This document shows positions 31,782 through 39,531 of a stretch of DNA of 48,709 nucleotides, one piece after another. Source of the DNA: CG2-30-44-17 sp964344725 (GTDB taxonomy: Bacteria > Patescibacteriota > Gracilibacteria > UBA1369 > UBA12470); contig CAYFOI010000005.1 in assembly GCA_964344725.1 (NCBI GenBank), positions 1-48,709 on the forward strand, written 5' to 3'. Each line of letters opens with the position of its first letter. Position 1 is the first letter of the stretch. The notes under the pieces were generated by a model, which did not search any database, had not been told where the DNA came from, and saw only the letters and a program-made list of their open reading frames with translations. The position numbers were made by a program, and so were the translations under genes.

Positions 31782-31812
31782 AGCAATTAGAGTGATCAAA
31801 TGGTAGAGAGCG

Positions 31813-31841
31813 ATTCTAACCGCCAAATACGAATTTGTCAA
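31813..31841 (-). promoter_or_regulatory. Promoter of the small TrmB-type regulator
   Basis: On the minus strand TTGACA (31836-31841), a 17-base spacer and TAGAAT (31813-31818). This is one of the best promoters in the window. Confidence 0.7.
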
Positions 31842-31965
31842 GAGGCATGGTCAAGAAAAATGTCGTTAAAACCTGCTGACAAACCACGATCACACCTTAT
31901 AGAAGCCTGTAACAAAACCATTACACAAGCAATGTGTCAATTACTTTGCACAAGCCATTTGAGCA

Positions 31966-34900
31966 CTAATTGCTATATTCATCCCATCCCTTAATCTTCA
32001 GATCTTCAATTTCATACTTCTCCATAGTCTTCACCATTAACCTTGCGACCTGCAGATTGGTAATCAGAGGTATATTTAAATCTATTGTGCGACGTCTGAT
32101 TTGATAGCCAGCAGTCATCTCTTCGTGACTATAATTTCGCGGAATGTTTATTACTAAATCGATACTCCTTTCTTTCAAATAATCGTCCAAGTCAGGAGAT
32201 CCTTCGCCGATTTTATTTAATTTATGAGCAACTACGCCACGCTTTTTTAAGAAATCAGCTGTCCCACAAGTTGCAAAAAGTGAATACCCCATTGCTCTAA
32301 GCTTTTCTGCAGATTCAATAAATTCAGCCTTGTCTTCAACTCGCCCAATACTGAGAAGAATATTTTTCTTAGGCATCTTAAACCCAACAGAGATCATAGC
32401 TTTCAGAAAAGCCTCTTCAACATCATCACCGAAACAAGCCACCTCGCCAGTCGAAGCCATCTCAACTCCAAGAACTGGATCAGCCCCCTTCAAACGAGAG
32501 AAGCTAAATTGAGGCACTTTTACGCCAACATGATCGATATCAAGAGTTCTGTAATAAACCTTCTTCATAGTGCGAGGACTCGCTCCGAGCATCGCTTGCG
32601 TCGCAAGCTCGATAAAATTATATCCAGTTACTTTAGAACTAAACGGGAAGCTCCGACTAGCCCTCAGATTACATTCAATAACCTTAATATCATTGTTCCT
32701 CGCCAAAAATTGAATATTAAAAGGCCCAGTAATATTAAGCGCCTTTGCAATCTGCTTAGTAATCTGCCGAATTCTCTTAATCGTCTCCAAATAAAGCTTC
32801 TGCGGAGGCAAAACAATTGTCGCATCCCCGCTATGAACTCCAGCATGCTCAACATGTTCCGCCATTGCCCAAATCACAACCTCGCCTTTCGCGGCAACAG
32901 CATCAATCTCGATTTCTTTCGCACCTTTCTCAAACTTACTGATGACGACAGGCGCATCTGTAGAAATGCGTGCGGCCTTCGACAAATAAGACCTAAGCTC
33001 ATCTTCATTCTGCGCCACATTCATCGCCGCTCCAGAAAGAACATAAGACGGCCGCACCAGCACAGGATATTCAACATCTTTAGCGAACCTATAAGCATCT
33101 TCCGGGCGAGAAAAATCTTTCCACCTAGGCTGATCAATTTCGAGCTGATCCAGCATTGCAGAAAACTTATGCCGATTCTCAGCCCGGTCAATATCTTTCG
33201 GGTTCGTTCCAAGAATTTTTACATTCTCACGATCAAGTTTGACCGCCAAATTATTAGGTATCTGCCCCCCAGTGGAAATAATAACTCCACGCGGCTTTTC
33301 AAATTCATAAATGTCCAAAACTCTCTCAAGAGAAAGCTCGTCAAAATAAAGCTTGTCACAAATATCGTAATCTGTAGAAACAGTCTCAGGATTGTAATTA
33401 ATCATGATAGTCTCATATTTTTCTTTTGCCAGATATTTAGTCGCAGTAACACAGCACCAATCAAACTCAACAGAAGATCCAATGCAATAAGGCCCCGAAC
33501 CAAGAACGATAGCCTTTTTACGAGTAGTTCTCGTAACATCGTGCTTATCTCCATGATAGGTCAGATAAAGATAATTTGTGTTAGCCGGCCATTCCGCAGC
33601 CATGGTATCAATCTGTTTAATTGCCGGCACAACTCCCATTTTTTTGCGTAATTTACGGACGGTAAGCTCTTTTTTATCTGTGCAAATACCGATTTGCATA
33701 TCTGAGAAACCTTGTTTTTTAGCTTTTAATACAAGATCTCGCGGAAGTTTTTTCTTCTTAAGATCGGTTTCAGTATCGACGACATTCTTGACCTTATCCA
33801 AAAACCACTTATCGATTCCACTCAAACGATTAATCTTGCTGACACTCCACCCCTGATGCATCGCCTCAACAATTGCCAAGATCCTCTTCGGAGTCGGCAC
33901 TTCAATCTCTTGTTTTAATTTTTCTGCGCTAATACCAAGTCTCTCATTGCCAGTAAGCCCATAAAATCCAACCTGCAACATACGCAAACCTTTTTGCATA
34001 ACTTCTTCAAAACTTCGACCAAGGGCCATAATTTCTCCTACAGATTTCATCTCGGTAGTGATCTGCGGGGAAACTTTACGGAATTTATCAAGATCCCAGC
34101 GAGGAATTTTAAGAGCTAAATAATCAAGCGCCGGTTCAAAACAAGCTGTCGTATTCTTGGTCACAGCATTCTTCAGTTCAGGCAAGCTATACCCAAGAGC
34201 CAGCTTGGCAGCAACGTGAGCAAGTGGATAACCAGTAGCTTTCGAAGCCAAAGCGGACGACCGCGACAACCGCGCATTCACCTCAATCACACGATAATCT
34301 TCAGATTCAGGATCTAATGCATATTGGATATTACACTCGCCAACAATGCCAAGATGCTTAATAGTCTTAATCGCCAATTCACGAAGCTTGTGATACTCAC
34401 TACTTGTTAAAGTCTGTGACGGAGCAACAACAATACTCTCGCCAGTATGGATCCCAAGCGGATCAAAATTTTCCATATTACAAACTGTCACGCAGTTGTC
34501 ATAAGCATCACGTACAACCTCGTACTCAACTTCTTTCCACCCCTTTAGATTTTCCTCAACAAGAACTTGTGGACTATAAGCAAAAGCATTTTCAAGCAGT
34601 TTTTTGAGCTCCTTTTCATCGTTTGCGAAACCGCTTCCCTTCCCGCCAAGAGCAAAAGCAGCACGAACAATTACTGGGTAGCCAATAGCTTTAGCCGCAT
34701 TAAGTCCACGTTCGACAGACTCACAAGCCTTGCTTCGTGGAACTTTGACATCAATTTCAGCAAGAGCTCTATTAAATAACTCACGGTCCTCAGTTTTTTC
34801 AATAGTCTCAACCGGGGTCCCAAGAACTTCGACGCCATATTTTTCAAGTATACCGGAATTCTTCAACGCCACTCCACAATTGAGCGCAGTCTGTCCGCCG

Positions 34901-35166
34901 AAACTCAGAAAAAGTCCATCCGGCTTTTCTCGAGCGATAATCTTTGCAACAAAATAAGGATTAACCGGCAAAAAATAAATCTTATCGGCAAGCTCCTGGC
35001 TGGTTTGGTTGGTCGCGATATTCGGGTTAACAAGAACGGTCTTGATCTTCTCTTCTTTGAGAGCCTTAATAGCTTGAGACCCAGAGTAATCGAACTCACC
35101 GGCTTCACCTATTTTCAGGGCTCCGCTACCGAGTATAAGGACTCTTTTAGGCTTGATTCTGTTCAT
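31966..35166 (-). CDS. carB: Carbamoyl-phosphate synthase large subunit
   Basis: The 1066 residues match CarB over its whole length: KRVLILGSGALKIGEAGEFDYSGSQAIKAL, two ATP-grasp halves (about 1-400 and 555-935; YPVIVRAAFALGGKGSGF and YPVLVRPSYVLSGAAMNV), the oligomerisation domain between, and the C-terminal MGS-like regulatory domain (about 940-1066). It makes carbamoyl phosphate for pyrimidines and arginine. carA is not in the window. The gene is expressed from a TTGCGG/TATAGT promoter with a leader of about 107 bases holding a short peptide ORF and an attenuator-like hairpin. Confidence 0.97.
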   Translation of the reverse strand: MNRIKPKRVLILGSGALKIGEAGEFDYSGSQAIKALKEEKIKTVLVNPNIATNQTSQELADKIYFLPVNPYFVAKIIAREKPDGLFLSFGGQTALNCGVALKNSGILEKYGVEVLGTPVETIEKTEDRELFNRALAEIDVKVPRSKACESVERGLNAAKAIGYPVIVRAAFALGGKGSGFANDEKELKKLLENAFAYSPQVLVEENLKGWKEVEYEVVRDAYDNCVTVCNMENFDPLGIHTGESIVVAPSQTLTSSEYHKLRELAIKTIKHLGIVGECNIQYALDPESEDYRVIEVNARLSRSSALASKATGYPLAHVAAKLALGYSLPELKNAVTKNTTACFEPALDYLALKIPRWDLDKFRKVSPQITTEMKSVGEIMALGRSFEEVMQKGLRMLQVGFYGLTGNERLGISAEKLKQEIEVPTPKRILAIVEAMHQGWSVSKINRLSGIDKWFLDKVKNVVDTETDLKKKKLPRDLVLKAKKQGFSDMQIGICTDKKELTVRKLRKKMGVVPAIKQIDTMAAEWPANTNYLYLTYHGDKHDVTRTTRKKAIVLGSGPYCIGSSVEFDWCCVTATKYLAKEKYETIMINYNPETVSTDYDICDKLYFDELSLERVLDIYEFEKPRGVIISTGGQIPNNLAVKLDRENVKILGTNPKDIDRAENRHKFSAMLDQLEIDQPRWKDFSRPEDAYRFAKDVEYPVLVRPSYVLSGAAMNVAQNEDELRSYLSKAARISTDAPVVISKFEKGAKEIEIDAVAAKGEVVIWAMAEHVEHAGVHSGDATIVLPPQKLYLETIKRIRQITKQIAKALNITGPFNIQFLARNNDIKVIECNLRASRSFPFSSKVTGYNFIELATQAMLGASPRTMKKVYYRTLDIDHVGVKVPQFSFSRLKGADPVLGVEMASTGEVACFGDDVEEAFLKAMISVGFKMPKKNILLSIGRVEDKAEFIESAEKLRAMGYSLFATCGTADFLKKRGVVAHKLNKIGEGSPDLDDYLKERSIDLVINIPRNYSHEEMTAGYQIRRRTIDLNIPLITNLQVARLMVKTMEKYEIEDLKIKGWDEYSN

Positions 35167-35183
35167 GTTGAAAGGATTTTTAT

Positions 35184-35212
35184 AAAAAAAAACGCCCCTT
35201 TGAGTGAGCGCT
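35184..35212 (-). terminator. Attenuator-like hairpin and T-run before carB
   Basis: On the minus strand CGCTC (35206-35210) pairs with GGGCG (35193-35197, one G-U pair), extendable by G-U and A-U to 7 pairs, followed by nine T. The T-run ends 17 bases before the carB ATG, so it would stop transcription in the leader. Confidence 0.55.
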
Positions 35213-35267
35213 AGAAGGTCACCGTAATATGGAGCGAAACGCTAGATGTATTTTTCTTTAAAAACAT
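35211..35267 (-). CDS. Candidate carB leader peptide, 18 aa
   Basis: An ATG at 35267 opens an 18-codon frame, MFLKKNTSSVSLHITVTF, ending in TAG at 35211-35213. The predicted transcript start is only about 6 bases upstream. The stop codon overlaps the first arm of the attenuator-like hairpin, so a ribosome reaching the stop would prevent that hairpin from forming. This is the geometry of pyrBI-type attenuation. The ORF is short and could occur by chance. Confidence 0.4.
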   Translation of the reverse strand: MFLKKNTSSVSLHITVTF

Positions 35268-35279
35268 ATTCTGCGGAGG

Positions 35280-35308
35280 ACTATACAGGAAGCGCGAATG
35301 ATCCGCAA
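35280..35308 (-). promoter_or_regulatory. carB promoter
   Basis: On the minus strand TTGCGG (35303-35308), a 17-base spacer and TATAGT (35280-35285). Confidence 0.55.
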
Positions 35309-35348
35309 TCAAAAACATCGTCGACAATTTAAATCAACACCGAGGCTA

Positions 35349-35378
35349 TTGACAAAAAGCGCCAAAAGCGCCTAAGAT
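35349..35378 (+). promoter_or_regulatory. Promoter with a duplicated 9-base spacer, upstream of the secreted orphan gene
   Basis: TTGACA (35349-35354) and TAAGAT (35373-35378) are separated by 18 bases that are exactly two copies of AAAAGCGCC (35355-35363 and 35364-35372). Confidence 0.6.
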
Positions 35379-35413
35379 AAAAAACCCTAAGCACCACCTA
35401 ACCTAAAATTATT

Positions 35414-36520
35414 ATGAAACAAGGAATAAGAACACCCAGCGTTGCAAGCTTGCGCAAACTGCTGCCCGTATTAGCAGCGCTAGCTGCAGCAACACCTGCA
35501 TTTGCAGGAGGAGGAGAAGGAGAAGAAAGACGAGCCCCTGCGGTAGCAGCAGAACAAGCCCCATACCAAACCGTAGGAGCATCTCATCGTGCACAAGGAC
35601 AAGTTTTAGCCGTAGCAAACGGAAGTCATGTACTTCTAGAAGCGTTTGATTTATACGGAGTTGCTCTGATAGTTTACCTGGACGAATCGAAGCCAGAAGC
35701 AGCAGGCATTAGATCTGTTTTGGACCAAATCGCAGCATCAGAACTTTGTAAAGGAAAAATTCTAGTAATCACAGCCCCACAAGCTGACGAAGCCCCTGGC
35801 GATATGGACATTAGAGTTATAGCAGGGTCAGAAGGCGCTTCAGAATCGCCAACACCTAGAGAATTATATAGCCAGCTTGGTATAAATTTTGAACCAGGGG
35901 AGCATAATGACCAGACAAAAATGGCAGGAAGATTAGTAACACTCGAAGGATTGATTCAAGTTATGAAACAAAGACATCCAGCAGAAGTAGCAAGAGCCGA
36001 TGCGACACCATCATCAGCAGGAACAGAAATCGTGATCCCAGGAAGAACGGCAACTGGGCAGCAAGGAACAGAAATTCTTATTCCACCTCCTCGAACCCAA
36101 GAAGCTGGCCCACACACATATGTCGGAGATGCCAACAGAGCACGAGGCACAGTACTTAAGACAGAAAACGCCACAGCAGTACATCTAGAAGCCGCACGAA
36201 GCAACGGACTAGTTCTGGTTGTATCTGTAAAAGACCCTCAAGCAGCATATGCTCGAAATCTTGTGACAGCGACCGAAAGAGTTGCAGCATCGGCAACTTG
36301 CCGAGGGAAAGTATTGGTAATCCTTGGCCCTAAACCATCAGCAACAGATGGAGAGATGAATGCAGAAGTATTTCGAGGAGGGAATGGGAACTCTCCTACG
36401 AGCTTACACTCTTTCCCAGATGGACATTTGGAAGGAGAATCTGCAACTGTAGATGAGTGGGTTGCTTTCCTAGATGGGACAGTGCAGTATTATGCGGCTC
36501 AGGAATCACCGGGGAAATAA
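35414..36520 (+). CDS. Secreted orphan with two thioredoxin-fold-like repeats lacking CxxC
   Basis: A signal peptide (residues 1-31) ends ATPAFA with a standard AxA site. Two repeats follow, about 50-190 and 230-362. Each has a hydrophobic strand (ALIVYLDE / LVLVVSVKD), a helix ending in a lone Cys and a strand (ASELCKGKILVI / ASATCRGKVLVI), then SPTPREL / SPTSLHSFPDGHLEG, and a last helix (VTLEGLIQVMKQ / ATVDEWVAFLDG). The order and the cis-Pro-like SPT resemble thioredoxin, but no CxxC is present. The linker contains a TEIVIPG / TEILIPP repeat. It has its own promoter and converges on comM with one base between. Confidence 0.65.
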   Translation: MKQGIRTPSVASLRKLLPVLAALAAATPAFAGGGEGEERRAPAVAAEQAPYQTVGASHRAQGQVLAVANGSHVLLEAFDLYGVALIVYLDESKPEAAGIRSVLDQIAASELCKGKILVITAPQADEAPGDMDIRVIAGSEGASESPTPRELYSQLGINFEPGEHNDQTKMAGRLVTLEGLIQVMKQRHPAEVARADATPSSAGTEIVIPGRTATGQQGTEILIPPPRTQEAGPHTYVGDANRARGTVLKTENATAVHLEAARSNGLVLVVSVKDPQAAYARNLVTATERVAASATCRGKVLVILGPKPSATDGEMNAEVFRGGNGNSPTSLHSFPDGHLEGESATVDEWVAFLDGTVQYYAAQESPGK

Positions 36521-36521
36521 T

Positions 36522-37982
36522 TCACAACACCACACGTCTGTACGATAGAGCTTCAGCAATATCCTGAGGTTCTATTTTGGGGTGACCTTCGATGTCGGCA
36601 ATACTCTGTGCAACCTTTATGGTATTGAAATATCCACGTCCCGAAACAAGCTTCATTTTAAGAGCTCGTTTCAATAAATCCTCAGCTCGGGGACTTACAT
36701 TGCACAGATGTCCAATATCAGCGACGTTCATTTCACCATTATAGTTTGCAACAGATTTTTCAAGACGCCTATGTTGTCTATCCAAAACGTCTGTTGAATC
36801 TAAAACAGCGCTATCATCAACAAGCTCCTCCTCTTTTAAATTAGGTACTTCAACAACCATATCAACTCTATCCCAAAAGGCGGCTGGAAATTTCGCAGAA
36901 AATCTTTTAAGAAAAAACTCTCCACACTCACAATCACCTTGATTGAGAATAGATCGCTTGCCACACGGGCAAGGATTCATTGTAGCAATTAACATAAAAT
37001 CAGACGGCATAGAAGATTTGTTCCGGCCAAAAGACATAGTCACTTCCTTCTCTTCCATTGGCTTAAGCAAGGCATCAACATGTGCACGAGAAAAATTATG
37101 CAAATCATCTAACATCAGTACCCCTTTATGAGCCAAGCTCATTTCACGAAGCAGAGTAGAAACACTTATTGTATGACTTGTTTCGCGAAACGGCCTGCGA
37201 ATATTGGCAGGCAAAACAGTTTCAGTTAAAAATGATTGCAATCTAGCAACATGACTTAGCTCCTCATCATTAAGATTAGGAAGAAACCCTTTTACATTTC
37301 TAGCCAAAACACTTTTCCCCATACCGGGAGGTCCAACAAGAACAATATGATGACGAAATAAACATGCAATCCGAAGCGCTCTCTTGATGATAGAATGACC
37401 TCTTACAAGAGGCTCACATTCGTAAGCCCCTGACTTCAATACGAAATCTCGAAACTCCTGGAGAGGTTTTTCACCTTTAAGATGCATGACAAGGTCTTTC
37501 AGAGACCTCGGAGCAAGAACCTGAATCCCCTTTGCCAAATTAGCCTCTGGCAAACGATCATGTCCCACGAAAACTCGTTTAAATCCAGCATCACGTGCAG
37601 CTTCGACCATAGCCAAAGTACCAGGGACACCTCTGATAGATCCATCAAGATTAAGTTCGCCAATGAAAACACTGGACTCAAGCATATCCCGAGCAACTAC
37701 TTGTTTAGAAGCAGCCAGCAAGCCGATAGCAATTGCCAGGTCAAATTGGGTCCCCTTTTTGCGTATGTTAGAAGGTGCCAAATTAACTACTTTTCTAAAA
37801 CGTGGAAATTCAAAGCCACTATTTTGAATAGCAACCTTCACACGATCACGTGCCTCACGCACAGACGTATCAGCCAGGCCAACGAAGACAAAATAGGGCA
37901 GTCCACGTGCTAATTGAGTCTCAACACGCACAACTTCGCTAGAAGCAGCGCGCAACATAGCAGAAAAAGTTATTGCAGACAT
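36522..37982 (-). CDS. comM: ComM / YifB-family AAA+ ATPase
   Basis: The 486 residues match ComM: an N-terminal Lon-protease-like domain (VVRVETQLARGLPYFVFVGLADTSVREARDRVKVAI, FDLAIAIGLLAA), Walker A GPPGMGKS (about 217-224), Walker B GVLMLDDLHNF, and a cysteine-rich insert CPCGKRSILNQGDCECGE, closing with the Mg-chelatase C-terminal domain. ComM is a hexameric helicase that promotes branch migration in natural transformation. The usual neighbours dprA or topA are absent, though yraN lies close by (39.1 kb). Ends in TGA. Confidence 0.93.
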   Translation of the reverse strand: MSAITFSAMLRAASSEVVRVETQLARGLPYFVFVGLADTSVREARDRVKVAIQNSGFEFPRFRKVVNLAPSNIRKKGTQFDLAIAIGLLAASKQVVARDMLESSVFIGELNLDGSIRGVPGTLAMVEAARDAGFKRVFVGHDRLPEANLAKGIQVLAPRSLKDLVMHLKGEKPLQEFRDFVLKSGAYECEPLVRGHSIIKRALRIACLFRHHIVLVGPPGMGKSVLARNVKGFLPNLNDEELSHVARLQSFLTETVLPANIRRPFRETSHTISVSTLLREMSLAHKGVLMLDDLHNFSRAHVDALLKPMEEKEVTMSFGRNKSSMPSDFMLIATMNPCPCGKRSILNQGDCECGEFFLKRFSAKFPAAFWDRVDMVVEVPNLKEEELVDDSAVLDSTDVLDRQHRRLEKSVANYNGEMNVADIGHLCNVSPRAEDLLKRALKMKLVSGRGYFNTIKVAQSIADIEGHPKIEPQDIAEALSYRRVVL

Positions 37983-38064
37983 TTTTAAGAAAAAATTAGT
38001 ATGTAATACAGAAGTATTAGCACACCGACCTTAAAAAAAGCTGAAAAATAATTCGCAACATAAA

Positions 38065-38112
38065 GTTCCCGACAACAGGCGAAAGAACGTACTTATACGT
38101 AAGTGAAGGAAC
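38065..38112. other. Nested inverted repeats upstream of comM
   Basis: GTTCC (38065-38069) faces GGAAC (38108-38112), and between them ACTTA-TACG-TAAGT (38091-38104) forms a perfect small hairpin. The position is between the stop of the PEGA-like gene and the comM start. No T-run follows. Confidence 0.35.
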
Positions 38113-38130
38113 CTACCGCCAAAACCCTAA

Positions 38131-39075
38131 CTATTCTCGCAACTCAAAAACCTCATCACCACTTTTGACATACACGGACTCACCATCACTTGCCATTACG
38201 GAATTTTCAATTTCAATGTCGAGCCCATCAACAATCACATAAACACTGCTACCATCATAGCTCCCAACGACAACTCCTTCTGCGGAAACATCATCCCCAA
38301 GTTCGGAAGCTTCAGCTAAAAAGTACAATCGATCACCCATATAGGTAAGCTGCGAAAGTCCCCAATTGAACGGCAAGCTAATAAGCTCATCATCACGCCA
38401 CCAATATAAAGTGCCGACGTCAACAACATATCCATCTTCGGCAAACATAACCTCATTTAAATCCTCAAGAGTAAATAAATACGTTCTAGTATCCTCAAGA
38501 AAATTCACAAAATAAGCATCAAAACTTTCAGCATCATAAACCAATGCCCCATTCAAATCAGGTCGCACAAAAACCATACCATCACGCATTCCTTTAGTAA
38601 AAGTTGCACGTCGCACTTCGCCCTCCCATAAAGTCACATACCCAGTATCAGAATCTTCCACGAGAGAAAACAAATCATCCAAGTCGCAAACCGCGGCATC
38701 TCTATAACACATATCAAACAAAGCTTCGTCTACCTCGGAAACCGTTAGCTCGCTTTCGACCAAATCCGGGATCACTTCAAGCTCCACCACAAATTCATAA
38801 ACATCATCTTTCTCCAAAGAAAAGCTATCTTGGACAACGTAATATCCTTGCTTATCTATAAATAATTCATAATCACCAATACCCAAAGCATAAGAACATT
38901 CTGCAGCATCACACTCATAGGAAACCGCCTCGGTATCCGAGACAAACTGAACCTGATATGGAAATACAGTCGAATGCAAAACAGCCTCTCCGTAAACACC
39001 TTTGAAAGCTAAATAGAAAAATCCAACTCCTAGGACAATAACGCACAGAGCCATTAATATAAGTTTCTTTTTCAT
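38131..39075 (-). CDS. Membrane-anchored protein with PEGA-like and beta-repeat regions
   Basis: The 314 residues begin with a signal anchor (about 4-25). Residues about 38-95 resemble a PEGA domain (CSYALGIGDYELFIDKQGYYVVQDSF). The rest (about 130-314) is acidic and rich in short beta segments in a propeller-like rhythm (GMVFVRPDLNGALVYD, YLFTLEDLNEVMFAEDGYVVDVGTLYWW, VYVKSGDEVFEL). It is probably extracytoplasmic; function unknown. It follows yraN by 26 bases but also has an extended -10 inside the end of that gene. Confidence 0.65.
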   Translation of the reverse strand: MKKKLILMALCVIVLGVGFFYLAFKGVYGEAVLHSTVFPYQVQFVSDTEAVSYECDAAECSYALGIGDYELFIDKQGYYVVQDSFSLEKDDVYEFVVELEVIPDLVESELTVSEVDEALFDMCYRDAAVCDLDDLFSLVEDSDTGYVTLWEGEVRRATFTKGMRDGMVFVRPDLNGALVYDAESFDAYFVNFLEDTRTYLFTLEDLNEVMFAEDGYVVDVGTLYWWRDDELISLPFNWGLSQLTYMGDRLYFLAEASELGDDVSAEGVVVGSYDGSSVYVIVDGLDIEIENSVMASDGESVYVKSGDEVFELRE

Positions 39076-39100
39076 GTTGATTTTTTATTAAAGCCTCGAA

Positions 39101-39109
39101 ATTATAGCA
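39101..39109 (-). promoter_or_regulatory. Extended -10 for the PEGA-like gene
   Basis: On the minus strand TGCTATAAT, a perfect -10 with extended TG, 25 bases before the ATG. A TTGAAC lies 15 bases further up, a short spacer. The element overlaps the end of yraN. Confidence 0.55.
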
Positions 39110-39416
39110 CGTTTTGCAAGTGTTCAAGCTTAGTTCCCAAAATCACCACGACATCTATCCGCCACTTCTCGTTGCCACTCAAATAAATCTCCGCTACACG
39201 CATGATCTTCTGTAATTTTCGCGCATCCACAGCATCTTCCGGCATCCCAAAATCGCTGCTCCCTCTCATTTTCACTTCTACAAAAACCACTTCATCCTTA
39301 TCGCGACAAATCAAATCAATCTCGCCCAAATTTTTATATCGAAAATTCCGCTCAAGAATCGCGTATCCCAAACCCTCTAAATACCTTGCCGCCAATTTTT
39401 CACCTATATTATCCAT
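39102..39416 (-). CDS. YraN/UPF0102 family endonuclease-like protein
   Basis: The 104 residues match YraN: MDNIGEKLAARYLEGLGYAILERNFRYKNLGEIDLICRDKDEVVFVEVKMR has the restriction-endonuclease-like E-x(n)-D-x(n)-EVK core, and FRIDVV-type ending WRIDVVVI is also present. The family is broadly conserved and presumed to act on DNA; its exact job is not established. It lies near comM, as is common for DNA-uptake loci. Confidence 0.9.
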   Translation of the reverse strand: MDNIGEKLAARYLEGLGYAILERNFRYKNLGEIDLICRDKDEVVFVEVKMRGSSDFGMPEDAVDARKLQKIMRVAEIYLSGNEKWRIDVVVILGTKLEHLQNVL

Positions 39417-39473
39417 ATTTCTAAAACTCTAGAATTCTAAACCCACCCCCTTAAATTTTTATTAAAAAAAGAC

Positions 39474-39502
39474 TTAACAATGTACCTCAAAAATGATACC
39501 TT
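39474..39502 (+). promoter_or_regulatory. Promoter of the helical orphan gene
   Basis: TTAACA (39474-39479), a 17-base spacer ending TGA (extended -10 position) and TACCTT (39497-39502). Confidence 0.45.
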
Positions 39503-39531
39503 CTGCGCCAAATAATTAAAAACACGTTATT

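Noticed and set aside
32509..33651. 380-codon plus-strand frame opposite carB
   Set aside because: Basic, Asn/Arg/Ile-rich translation typical of the antisense of a conserved gene; carB on the other strand is unambiguous.
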